A stretch of DNA of 64,000 nucleotides from Paraburkholderia graminis C4D1M. GTDB taxonomy: Bacteria > Pseudomonadota > Gammaproteobacteria > Burkholderiales > Burkholderiaceae. The translations under genes and the position numbers were made by a program. The stretch spans positions 1 through 64,000 of the forward strand of contig NZ_ABLD01000003.1 of the NCBI RefSeq assembly GCF_000172415.1, given 5' to 3'. Of this stretch, positions 47,374 through 56,063 are shown piece after piece (the first letter of the stretch is position 1; every line of letters starts with the position of its first letter). The notes beneath the pieces are model-generated. The model was not told the DNA's origin and did not search any database. It was given only the letters and a program-made list of their open reading frames with translations.

Positions 47374-47589
47374 GACTCTTTCGAATGAGTCGGCAGCATT
47401 CCTTCGTTTTCCTTTCTTATCACAAAAGACGTCGTCAGAACGTCGGGTTTCTTTCGCTTGACTTACTTGATATATCACATACTGTATCGATTCGACCACC
47501 GACTTCAAGACGCGTTAAAGACGTCCAACGGTTGTCCGCGGAGCGTGGCGCCCGCAATCACAAGACAAGGCATGTCAAAGGAGACAGCG

Positions 47590-48927
47590 ATGGAAACGGA
47601 TCACCAGAAGGGAGCGTCGTGGGTAGCGTCACCGTGGGTGCAACTCGTGTTCGGCGTCATCTGCATGGCGATGATTGCCAACATGCAGTACGGCTGGACT
47701 TTGTTCGTCAATCCGATCAACGAAAAATACCAATGGGGCCGTGCCGCGATCCAGGTCGCGTTCACGATCTTCGTCGTGACCGAAACATGGCTCGTGCCGG
47801 TTGAAGGCTATCTCGTCGACAAATACGGGCCGCGTCCGGTGGTGGTCGGAGGCGGCCTGCTGTGCGCGATCGCGTGGGCGCTCAACTCGGTCGCCGGATC
47901 GCTGCCCGTGCTTTACATTGCCGCGGCGATCGGCGGCGTGGGCGCGGGCGCGGTCTACGGCACTTGCGTCGGCAACGCGCTGAAGTGGTTTCCAAACCGC
48001 CGCGGCCTCGCTGCGGGGATCACCGCAGCGGGCTTCGGCGCGGGATCGGCGGCGACCGTCATTCCGATTTCGAACATGATCAAAAGCAGCGGCTATGAAG
48101 CGACTTTCCTGTGGTTCGGTCTCGGCCAGGGAATCATTGTAGTCGCGCTCGGGCTTGCGCTGCTCGCGCCGCCGGCCAGTCTGCTCGCGTCGGCGAAGAG
48201 CGCCCTCAAGCGCGTCGTCTATAACGCGACGCCGCGCGAAGTGGTGAGCTCGCCAATATTCTGGGTGATGTACCTGATGTTCGTGATGATGGCCGCAGGC
48301 GGTCTGATGGCGACCGCGCAACTCGGGCCGATTGCAAAAGACTTCGGCCTGCACGATTCGCCCGTTTCGTTGCTCGGCCTGACCCTGCCGGCGCTGACGT
48401 TTGCATTGACGATCGACCGCGTATTGAACGGTCTGACGCGGCCGTTCTTCGGCTGGATCTCGGATCGCATCGGCCGCGAAAACACGATGTTTCTTGCGTT
48501 CGCGATCGAAGCGGTCGGCATTCTCGCGCTGTCGAAATACGGGCAGAGTCCGGTCGCGTTCGTCGTGCTGACCGGCATCGTGTTCTTTGCATGGGGCGAA
48601 ATTTACAGCCTGTTCCCCGCGACCTGCGGCGATACGTACGGCCCGAAATTCGCCGCCACCAACGCAGGGCTGTTGTACACCGCGAAGGGCACGGCCGCAT
48701 TGCTGGTGCCGTTCACGAGCGTGATCACCGCGGCAACCGGCAACTGGCATGCGGTCTTCATGCTTGCATCGGGCATGGCGGCCGCAGCCGCGCTGCTCGC
48801 GCTATTCGTGCTCAAGCCGATGCGCCGCGCGCATGCCGCGCGGCACGCGAGCCCTGCGACGGAAAGCGTTTATAGCGGCGGCTCATTGATCAGCGAATCG
48901 GCGCGTGTGTCTGCCGATGGCGGTTGA
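47590..48927 (+). CDS. MFS transporter, oxalate/formate antiporter (OxlT) type
   Basis: A 445-residue major-facilitator protein with twelve predicted helices. The opening WVQLVFGVICMAMIANMQYGWTLF and the loops VDKYGPRPVVVGGG (motif A of the first half) and ISDRIGRENTMFL (second half) match OxlT-type proteins; NALKWFPNRRGLAAGITAAGFGAGSA is the typical OxlT segment. It probably exchanges oxalate and formate or related monocarboxylates. I use ATG 47590 because AAAGGAGA precedes it. No oxalate-degrading gene (frc, oxc) is adjacent, so substrate is inferred from family only. Confidence 0.85.
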   Translation: METDHQKGASWVASPWVQLVFGVICMAMIANMQYGWTLFVNPINEKYQWGRAAIQVAFTIFVVTETWLVPVEGYLVDKYGPRPVVVGGGLLCAIAWALNSVAGSLPVLYIAAAIGGVGAGAVYGTCVGNALKWFPNRRGLAAGITAAGFGAGSAATVIPISNMIKSSGYEATFLWFGLGQGIIVVALGLALLAPPASLLASAKSALKRVVYNATPREVVSSPIFWVMYLMFVMMAAGGLMATAQLGPIAKDFGLHDSPVSLLGLTLPALTFALTIDRVLNGLTRPFFGWISDRIGRENTMFLAFAIEAVGILALSKYGQSPVAFVVLTGIVFFAWGEIYSLFPATCGDTYGPKFAATNAGLLYTAKGTAALLVPFTSVITAATGNWHAVFMLASGMAAAAALLALFVLKPMRRAHAARHASPATESVYSGGSLISESARVSADGG

Positions 48928-48992
48928 CGGAAGTTGTATCGAACGCACGGGCGGCATCGCGCGCGTCGGTAACGGCGCGCGCCGCCGCTCTT

Positions 48993-49025
48993 GGCCCAAG
49001 TTTCTGGCCCAAGCTTCTGGCCCAA
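48993..49025. repeat. Three 13-bp spaced GGCCCAA repeats
   Basis: GGCCCAA occurs at 48993, 49006 and 49019, each preceded by CT or TT, so the period is exactly 13 bp. The array lies 80-110 bp before the PaiB-like start. Confidence 0.7.
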
Positions 49026-49102
49026 TAAAGTCGACGGAAGCTGGCTCTTCAGGATTGACCCGTTTCGGCGCACACTGCGTGCACGAACTCAACGGAGCAA
49101 TC

Positions 49103-49735
49103 ATGTACGTCCCAGCCCATTTCAACGAAGCACGCAAAGACGTGCTGCACACGCTCATCGCGCAGAATCCGTTCGGCACGCTGATTACTCACGGCGCGAA
49201 CGGCCTCGACGCGAATCACATTCCGTTCGAGTTGGCATCCAACGAAGGTGAGTTCGGCGTGCTGCACGCTCACGTGGCGCGCAATAACCCGCTTTGGCAG
49301 GACGTGGCCAATGGCGACGAAACGCTGGTCGTGTTCCGCGCCGGCGACGCGTATGTTTCGCCGACCTGGTATCCGAGCAAGCACGAAGCGCACAGACAGG
49401 TGCCGACATGGAACTACGTCGTCGTGCACGCGCATGGGCGCATCACGATTCGCGACGATGAAAAGTACGTGCGCGGCGTCGTGGCGCGCCTCACGCGTAC
49501 GCATGAAGCAGGCGAAACGCAGCCGTGGAAGATGGGTGACGCGCCGGCCGAATACATCGACGCAATGCTCAAAGCGATTGTCGGCGTGGAGATCAAGATC
49601 ACGCGGCTCATCGGCAAGAGCAAGCTCAGCCAGAACAAGGACGCGCGCGATATTCAGGGCGCCGGAGAAACATTGAAGGCACGCGAGAACCGGATCGGCG
49701 ATCAGATGCTCGCGTGCCTTGCAGAGAAGCCATAA
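49103..49735 (+). CDS. PaiB-like FMN-binding protein
   Basis: A 210-residue protein of the PaiB/FMN-binding split-barrel family. The start MYVPAHFNE and the segments NPFGTLITHGANGLDANHIPF, HVARNNPLW, VVFRGxxAYVSPTWYPSK (VVFRAGDAYVSPTWYPSKH) and VPTWNYVVVHAHG are characteristic. PaiB of Bacillus acts as a negative regulator of sporulation and protease genes; in proteobacteria the role is undefined and a flavin-dependent enzyme is equally possible. CGGAG before ATG 49103 fixes the start. Confidence 0.9.
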   Translation: MYVPAHFNEARKDVLHTLIAQNPFGTLITHGANGLDANHIPFELASNEGEFGVLHAHVARNNPLWQDVANGDETLVVFRAGDAYVSPTWYPSKHEAHRQVPTWNYVVVHAHGRITIRDDEKYVRGVVARLTRTHEAGETQPWKMGDAPAEYIDAMLKAIVGVEIKITRLIGKSKLSQNKDARDIQGAGETLKARENRIGDQMLACLAEKP

Positions 49736-49754
49736 CGCTGCCTGCGTGGCGGCA

Positions 49755-49784
49755 CCCTCCGGACACTTGCTTGATTCCGGAGGG
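49755..49784. terminator. Hairpin between convergent genes
   Basis: CCCTCCGGA and TCCGGAGGG form a perfect 9-bp stem around a 12-base loop, between the PaiB-like gene and the converging secreted-protein gene. There is no T run, so efficiency is uncertain. Confidence 0.5.
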
Positions 49785-49810
49785 GCGTCGGCAGGTTATT
49801 ACACGAGCGC

Positions 49811-52081
49811 TTATTGCCCCGTGTAGCCGAGCGGAACCGTCGAGTTGTTCTTCGCCACGGTCGCGTTGCTGGACACAATGTACTGCGGCACTTCGGTAAG
49901 GGTCAGCGTCACTGAACCGTTGCTATACGGAACCGTGCTGACGTTCCCGTATCCATCGATCTTCGTCACGTTGCCCGACGTGCCGGCATTGTCGACCTGC
50001 AGCGTATAGCTCGTCGAATACGTCTGGCTGTACACGCCGCCGCTCGTCGGCCATTGCGCATTGCTGTGCGCCCACGCGGCCGTCACCACCTTGCCGTTGC
50101 CCAGCTGCTGGAACGCGTACGCGAACGTACCTGACGGCGCGCCCTTCACACGGCCCAGCGTATTGGTGCCGTCGAGAACGCGCGTCATCGTCGCAAACGC
50201 CATTGCCTCGGGTTTCGGCGAGAGGTTCGTCGCGCCGAATGCACCCTGCGCGTTGTTCAGATCGAAGAAAGAGCCGTATCCGACTTCGCCCGGATAGTCG
50301 GGACCGTAAAAGAGCGTGGTCACTTGCGCGCCGCCGCCGAGCACGATGATGTGCGAGCGCACGCCGACTGCCGCATGAGCAAACAACTGGTTTTGCGACG
50401 GCACGTTCGGGCCATAACTGAGGCCCGGATCGTAGCTCGTGCCCGCTTCCGTGAAGAAGAGCTTCATGTTGGGCTTGCCCGCCTGCATCACCGAACGCAG
50501 TTGCGCCATCTGATTGTCGAGCGCATTGGCCTGGTTCGCGGCATCCGGATCGGCGTCCTGCAACTCGGGCGGATGTGCCGGATACGTGCCCGCATTCCAG
50601 TAGCCGTGCGTCGACACCGCGTCGATGTAATTCCACAAGCCGAGCGCGCCGAACTTCTTCAGATAGCCGGTCGTGCAGGTATCGCAATTGGCGGCGAACG
50701 GGTTGCCCGTGCCCATCACGACCGCGTTCGGATCGGTCGAGTGGATGCCTTCGTAAGCGGCCTTGTACATAGCGACGAAGTTCGCGTCGCTGTCGGCCCA
50801 GCCGAGGCTCGGCTCCCACGTCACCTGGTAGTAGTTCTTCTGCTGATTCGGATAGTTTGCAGACCGGATCGAACTCGTGTTGGTCCCGACGCGCGCCATG
50901 AAGTCCTTGAACTCGGTCATGTTCGACGGCGCGTAATAGCTGTCGTTGAACTGGCCGGTCTTCGAATCCCATGCGGGCAGGCCGTCGAGACGCACGATAC
51001 GCATCTGATCGGGATTGGCCTTATAGAAAGGATCGAGATCGTTCACGCTCGGCGTGTACGTGTACGGCCCGTTGGGTTCCATCGTCGATACCTGGCGGTC
51101 GTCGATCGTCCACGAAATGCCGAGCGCACGCAGCGCCGCGATGTTGCCGTTGAAGCCCTGCATGCCGAAGCGATGCTGGTCCTGATGCGCGTAGGCCACC
51201 GTGCCGATCGCCGAACTCAGGTCAGGCAGCACGCCGAAGGTTGCAATGCCAGTTGGCCGGGTGCCGCTTTTCGGCAGGGTGCCGCCCGCGGAGCGCAACG
51301 TTGCAGTCAGCGCGCCGTAGCCGGCCCACGTCGACTTGCACGACAGGGTGTTGGTCTGCACGCCTGAGCTAACCGGGAAGCTGCCCTGCGTCTTGATCGC
51401 GCCATTCGAATCCGCGACGGACCAGACGACCGTGTCGGCGCCCGGCGCGTTCGTCGTGATGGCGATCTTGAACGCGGCGTTGTTCGGGAAGACGCGCAGA
51501 CCATCGCTGGTCGGCGTATCGGCGCTGATGATGCCGTTGGCGGTGCCGCCCGCGGTTTGGGCCGGCGTGCCGCAGGAGATCGCTGCGCTCGTTGCGACGG
51601 ATTGCGTCGGTGTGGGGGTGGGGGTTGGGGTGGGGGTTGGTGTTGGCGCAGGTGCAGGTGCCGGAGCGGGCGCAGGCGTAGGTGCGGGTGCGGGCGTAGG
51701 TGCAGGCGCGGGTGTAGGTGCAGGCGCCGGTGCTGGCGCGGGTGCGGGTGCCGGTGCAGGCGCAGCGGCCGCCCGCATCCAGCAAGCCTTGTCATAGCCA
51801 TACGCCGGATCAGTTGGCGAAACGGCGCCCATATAGCAACCCACGCCATTGCTGAACGTGCGGGGACTCGTCAGCATCGTCGACGGCGCATTGGGCGGCA
51901 CCGCACCGAATACGACCGAAGCCGTGCCGAGGAACGAGCACTTGCCGTTCTCCTGCGCGCACAGCTTGTATTGCTGACCCGCGACGGTAACCGTGCTGGC
52001 TTGCGCTTGTGCGTTTTGCACACCAAAGGATGCCAGCGCCGTTGTCGCCGCGATCCCAATCAACCTCGAATATCTAACCAT
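49811..52081 (-). CDS. Secreted glycoside-hydrolase-like protein with Pro-rich linker
   Basis: A 756-residue exported protein. A Sec signal peptide ends near residue 26, then a small Cys-containing module (30-102, Cys41/48/82/100) and a 57-residue linker of alternating Ala/Thr-Pro (103-159, encoded by 51607-51775). The remainder looks like a beta domain followed by a TIM-barrel-like domain with candidate catalytic glutamates in TWEPSLGW and FFTEAGTSYD, close to the GH39 pattern, and a C-terminal beta domain. It likely binds and cuts an extracellular polysaccharide. ATG 52081 is preferred as it starts the signal peptide; the frame is open 44 codons further. Confidence 0.75.
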   Translation of the reverse strand: MVRYSRLIGIAATTALASFGVQNAQAQASTVTVAGQQYKLCAQENGKCSFLGTASVVFGAVPPNAPSTMLTSPRTFSNGVGCYMGAVSPTDPAYGYDKACWMRAAAAPAPAPAPAPAPAPAPTPAPAPTPAPAPTPAPAPAPAPAPTPTPTPTPTPTPTQSVATSAAISCGTPAQTAGGTANGIISADTPTSDGLRVFPNNAAFKIAITTNAPGADTVVWSVADSNGAIKTQGSFPVSSGVQTNTLSCKSTWAGYGALTATLRSAGGTLPKSGTRPTGIATFGVLPDLSSAIGTVAYAHQDQHRFGMQGFNGNIAALRALGISWTIDDRQVSTMEPNGPYTYTPSVNDLDPFYKANPDQMRIVRLDGLPAWDSKTGQFNDSYYAPSNMTEFKDFMARVGTNTSSIRSANYPNQQKNYYQVTWEPSLGWADSDANFVAMYKAAYEGIHSTDPNAVVMGTGNPFAANCDTCTTGYLKKFGALGLWNYIDAVSTHGYWNAGTYPAHPPELQDADPDAANQANALDNQMAQLRSVMQAGKPNMKLFFTEAGTSYDPGLSYGPNVPSQNQLFAHAAVGVRSHIIVLGGGAQVTTLFYGPDYPGEVGYGSFFDLNNAQGAFGATNLSPKPEAMAFATMTRVLDGTNTLGRVKGAPSGTFAYAFQQLGNGKVVTAAWAHSNAQWPTSGGVYSQTYSTSYTLQVDNAGTSGNVTKIDGYGNVSTVPYSNGSVTLTLTEVPQYIVSSNATVAKNNSTVPLGYTGQ
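51607..51775 (-). repeat. Low-complexity Ala-Pro/Thr-Pro coding repeat
   Basis: GGTGCAGGCGC-type and GGGGTTGGGG-type units encode the linker of the secreted protein. The repetitive DNA is a likely site of length variation through slippage. Confidence 0.85.
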
Positions 52082-53105
52082 TGTCCCTGTCTTGCGAAGA
52101 AGAGTTATCCCCGAAAATGGAACGGCATCGGACTGGCCGTGCCGTCTTTGTCTTGTCGGATAAAAAGAAAAAGCGTCCCCCCGGACGCAATGCGGTCCGT
52201 CTGAACGTGTCAAACGCGGGACGAGCGAAGACCAGCGCGGCTATGTCTTACGCGCTCATTTAGAAAACAGGACCACCAGAACCGTTTGTCTTTCGTTGTG
52301 CTTCCAACCATTAGGATGGCTAACTGACAATGAAAGCCAGTTGTTTTCCCGTCATCGATCAATGCTGTTGGTTGGACACACCGTCTGTCACGCGCGACAC
52401 ACCCGGCGACAGACGTCAAGCGAGCGGTAAGAAGAACGCAGGCATGCTGGCCGGCGTCGTTGTTACCAGTACTGCGCGGCACCGCAAGGGCACCGGGATG
52501 GAAATCTTGCTGAGACTCACCGCGATCCGCGCGCCACAGGTAGTACTTACGGGTGCGCTGGCGGAAGAATTATAAACGTTTCAAAACTGCAACGAAGTGC
52601 GCTCACGGGCCGATAAGTAGCGATCCTGCCCCTGCTCCCGATGCTGAGGCCGGACTTTCGCAAATGCGCGGCTCTGCGAAAAGCCTGCCTCGCGATCGCG
52701 GCGAAAAGGTAAAACCTGTAATCGTCGGCGGATAGGCGAATTGGGGACGGCGATAGCGCGCCGCGCACGCCGCTTTCCGCCACTACTTCGCCGGTACATC
52801 GGCAATACTTCGCCACTGAGTGCCCGCGCGAACGCCGCGTGCCACGCATCGTTCTACTTGCACTATGCTTTTATGAAGGGCGTCAAACACATGCGAACCC
52901 CACGGCGCATGTCCTGATTGGACTGCACCATGGCGTTTTCGCGCGTTATGCAACGCACTGACCTCGCGCACCACAGTGGTACGCTGAGGAAAGCAGCCTT
53001 CGCGGCAGTGAACCGCCGTTTGTGCGGCGAGATCCACGCAACCAGAACGCACCGCGAAGCGCAATTGCCGGCGAACGGCTCAACATCGCTGCGGGAGCGA
53101 CTGCG
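52082..53105. other. Intergenic region
   Basis: 1,024 bp between divergent genes. Several short frames are present but none has a ribosome-binding site, motif or consistent codon use. It must hold both promoters; I see no clear operator. Confidence 0.5.
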
Positions 53106-53762
53106 ATGGGATACAAAACCTATACCTTGATGACCTTGATGGCGGTTAGCAACGCGGCCTTCGCGTGGCAGCCGGTCATCTATCCGATTCGAAGTCAAAG
53201 CGCGTATCAACGCAGCGTCGACAGCGCGATGTGTTACGCGACTGCAAACAAGCAAACCAAAGTCAACATGGCGCACGAAGCCCAGACGCCGCCGCCGAAG
53301 CCGGCTGGGACCAAAACATCGTCGACGGGCGCGCCATCGCGTCCGCCGTTGCCTCCCAGTACTTTTTCCGCGACGCCACCCGGCACCGCGATTCCCGACG
53401 GCATGGAGCCAGCAGCACCCACTGCGGCTTCCGCTGCGAAGCCCGGTACGGCAACGGCCGCCGCCGCAAGCAATGCGGCTTCCGCGACACCCGCGGCTCC
53501 GGCGAGCGAAGCGCCCAGCGCGACCGCGACGGCGACCGCGAATGCCGGGCACGCAGCATCAGCGACTGCGCCGGCGTCGGCATCGGCGGCAATCGCGGAC
53601 AAAGGCGCCTCCGAGCCCGCTACCACGGCAAGCGCGCCGGGCGCCTCGCAACCCGGCATGGCCGCCTTGCCGCCTCTGCCCGCGCCCGAGCCGCCCATGA
53701 CGCGCTACTGGGCCGCCTACGGCGCGTGCATGCAGGCGCGCGGTTACGTCGTCGCCCAGTAA
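53106..53762 (+). CDS. Exported Ala/Pro-rich low-complexity protein
   Basis: A 218-residue protein with a Sec signal peptide (MGYKTYTLMTLMAVSNAAFAWQ, cleavage around residue 20). A short N-terminal ordered part with Cys43 (RSVDSAMCYATANKQT) is followed by about 130 residues of Ala/Thr/Ser/Pro, and it ends with MTRYWAAYGACMQARGYVVAQ, a C-terminal motif shared by many small beta-proteobacterial envelope proteins. The two cysteines may form a disulfide that closes the disordered loop. Role unknown; placement suggests the envelope or polysaccharide matrix. Confidence 0.65.
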   Translation: MGYKTYTLMTLMAVSNAAFAWQPVIYPIRSQSAYQRSVDSAMCYATANKQTKVNMAHEAQTPPPKPAGTKTSSTGAPSRPPLPPSTFSATPPGTAIPDGMEPAAPTAASAAKPGTATAAAASNAASATPAAPASEAPSATATATANAGHAASATAPASASAAIADKGASEPATTASAPGASQPGMAALPPLPAPEPPMTRYWAAYGACMQARGYVVAQ

Positions 53763-53849
53763 GCGTCCGCTGCAAGCATGACTGGCGGTGGCCGCGCACC
53801 GGCTGCCGCAAGCGAATCCGACGCCCGCAACCTCGCCATCGATAACGAC

Positions 53850-54968
53850 ATGAATACAGACCAGATCAATACTTCGGGATGCGAACAATGTGGAGCACCG
53901 CTCGCCAACCGCATGATGCCTTGCGCGTCATGCCGTGCGCGCAGCACTCCTTCGTACGGTGCGATGGTGCCGACTCTGACCGTGCGGCTCAACGAAACTC
54001 GCCCGCTGCCGCCAAGGCGGCTTCCGGCTCGCAGAGTGTGGAGTCCGTCGCGTGCGCTGGCGAATCCGTATGCGACGATCGAAGAAGCGGTCGTGGTCCA
54101 GAGCGCTTATCGGCGACTGCGCGAGCCGCTCGTGCTTGCCGCGTCGGCGCTGGTCGTCGCGTCGGCGGTGTATGCGGGCTTCATACACAGTAGCGATGAG
54201 GGTGTCGAAGGGGAACCTGTCGCTGTGTCGGGTGCTGTTAAGAGACCGAGTGTCGTGCCGGCTATCGGAGCCGTCGAGCGCCCTACTCCGGTATCTTCAG
54301 TGCGTTCGGCTGCCGAAGTCGCTGCGCCGCGTGGAGAGCCGGCGCCCACGCCGTCGGTGGCAGTGGCGGCTGCATCGCCAAGGTCGTTGCCCGTGTCGTC
54401 GTCCACGGCATCGCGAGCACCAGCGTCGCCGTCCGCCTCGCCCTCACTCGCCGCGCGTCGCGCCGCGTCTGCGGCTCCAGTCGTGTCAACTGCCGCAACG
54501 CCCGCAGCTACGACCATAGCAATCGCCTCCGCACAACCGAAACCCGTCCCCAGCGCCCCGCCTCCGCTCACCGCGGAAGAAAAAGCACGCGCCGATCTGT
54601 CACGGCATCTGCGCGCCGCGCGCGCGAGCCTGCAGAACAACAATCTCTCGGCGACGAAGGTGCGCGTCGCCGCAGCCATGGTGGTGCAGCCTCAAAGCCG
54701 TGAAGCGCAGAACCTGCGCGCCGCCATCAACACGCGCGAACAGCAGCGCGACGCACTGCTGAGTCTCGCGCGCGGCTGCGGCTATATCGCGCGTTGGGAC
54801 TGCGTGTCGCGCAATGCGGGCAGCGCGTTGGAGATCGATTCGAGCAGCAGGGAAGCGCGGCATCTCGTGACACTGGCGATGCAGGAGTCGGCGCTCGCAA
54901 GCGTGCAAGCGGTGGAATCCGAGCCGAGCCCTGCGCCCGATACACGCGACATCAACGCTCATCACTGA
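53850..54968 (+). CDS. Zinc-ribbon, single-helix membrane protein with Ala/Pro-rich region
   Basis: A 372-residue protein. The N-terminus has a CxxC...CxxC zinc ribbon (Cys11, Cys14, Cys25, Cys28), a basic Pro-Arg stretch, and one membrane helix at about 93-112. The part after it is a Ser/Ala/Pro-rich spacer of about 150 residues followed by a helical region (from about 255) that looks like degenerate TPR hairpins (SRHLRAARASLQNNNLSATKVRVAAAM ... SREAQNL). The start could also be ATG 53778. It follows the low-complexity exported protein by 87 bp and may be its operon partner. Function unknown. Confidence 0.6.
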   Translation: MNTDQINTSGCEQCGAPLANRMMPCASCRARSTPSYGAMVPTLTVRLNETRPLPPRRLPARRVWSPSRALANPYATIEEAVVVQSAYRRLREPLVLAASALVVASAVYAGFIHSSDEGVEGEPVAVSGAVKRPSVVPAIGAVERPTPVSSVRSAAEVAAPRGEPAPTPSVAVAAASPRSLPVSSSTASRAPASPSASPSLAARRAASAAPVVSTAATPAATTIAIASAQPKPVPSAPPPLTAEEKARADLSRHLRAARASLQNNNLSATKVRVAAAMVVQPQSREAQNLRAAINTREQQRDALLSLARGCGYIARWDCVSRNAGSALEIDSSSREARHLVTLAMQESALASVQAVESEPSPAPDTRDINAHH

Positions 54969-54986
54969 ACGCGCGACGCTGAGCGC

Positions 54987-56063
54987 CTAACGCGCCGATA
55001 CCGCCGGGCACACCTGCCGTGCAATCGCGCGGTATCGCTCGGCCGTGTCTCTCAGCGTGAGTCCCACGAGCGATCTTTGCACGCGCTCCTGGCTTAACGC
55101 CATGACGATCGCGTCGGCGTAACAACGAATGTCGTCGGTGTCGACGAGTTGCACGCCAGGAAAACTATTCGCGAATGCGAACGCCGGTATCCTGCTCGCG
55201 ACGATCGGCACGCCCGAAGCCAACGCCTCGAGAAACGCCACGCTATGTCCTTCCGAGCGCGACGGCATCACGAACACGCTCGATTCCGACAGCACCGTCG
55301 CGACGTCGCTGCGCGGACCGGCCACGACGACGCGCTCCCCGATGCCCAGCTCCGTTGCAAGCGCAACCACCGCGCGCTGATAGTCAGGGTCCTCGACCAC
55401 GCCATAGAGCACGAGTCGTGCGTCTTCGATCCGCGTCAGTACTTCGCTAAAAGCCCGCACGGTAAGCAGTTGATTTTTTACCGACGCATATCGGCCGATC
55501 TGCACGATTTGCGGCACGCTGCTCACGCGCTCGCCACCGTCGGTGAATGCGAAGCGCGCAAGGTCGACGCCGTTCGGCACGACCGTCATCGACGGATGCA
55601 CGCCGATTGCCTGGACATAGTCCATCACGCCTTGCTGCGAGACGCCGATCACGACGCGCGCGCGGCCGGACAGCACATGCTCGACGCGCCTGAAGAGCGG
55701 CCGCTCGAAGTCATTGGTCGCGGAATGCATCACGTAGACGACCGGCGCGCCGAGCGGCAACGCGCGCGCGTAGAACGACGGAATCGTCGCATGCGCGAAG
55801 ATGACGTCGGGCCGAAACCGCCGCACCGCGACGAACAGATTCCACAGCTTGCCGAGCGCGTGGTGCCGCTTCGGCGGAAACCAGCACTCCACGCCGTGCG
55901 CATGCAATTCATCGGCGAGCGACGCGAAATCGGCATGCGCGGGCAACAACGACGCCATGCACACCGCCATTCCTTCGGAGCACTGATCGATCGCGAGATC
56001 TTTCGCGAGCACTTCGGCGCCCGACAAACGCGGCGCCAGTACGAGGTGGAAGACACGCATCAT
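54987..56063 (-). CDS. Glycosyltransferase family 4
   Basis: A 358-residue retaining GT-B enzyme. The acceptor half begins RVFHLVLAPRLSGAEVLAKDLA, and the donor half has VVPNGVDLARF, IGRYASVKNQ, VFVMPSRSEGHSVAFLEALASGVPIVAS with the family E-x7-E motif. It adds one sugar to a growing lipid-linked unit in the cytosol. Two ATGs stand side by side (56063 and 56060). Its start overlaps the flippase gene by four bases, so assembly and export are translationally coupled. Confidence 0.93.
   Translation of the reverse strand: MMRVFHLVLAPRLSGAEVLAKDLAIDQCSEGMAVCMASLLPAHADFASLADELHAHGVECWFPPKRHHALGKLWNLFVAVRRFRPDVIFAHATIPSFYARALPLGAPVVYVMHSATNDFERPLFRRVEHVLSGRARVVIGVSQQGVMDYVQAIGVHPSMTVVPNGVDLARFAFTDGGERVSSVPQIVQIGRYASVKNQLLTVRAFSEVLTRIEDARLVLYGVVEDPDYQRAVVALATELGIGERVVVAGPRSDVATVLSESSVFVMPSRSEGHSVAFLEALASGVPIVASRIPAFAFANSFPGVQLVDTDDIRCYADAIVMALSQERVQRSLVGLTLRDTAERYRAIARQVCPAVSAR

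Noticed and set aside
50324..51367. 347-codon plus-strand frame
   Set aside because: Shadow of the secreted glycosidase-like gene; very rich in Arg and Val.
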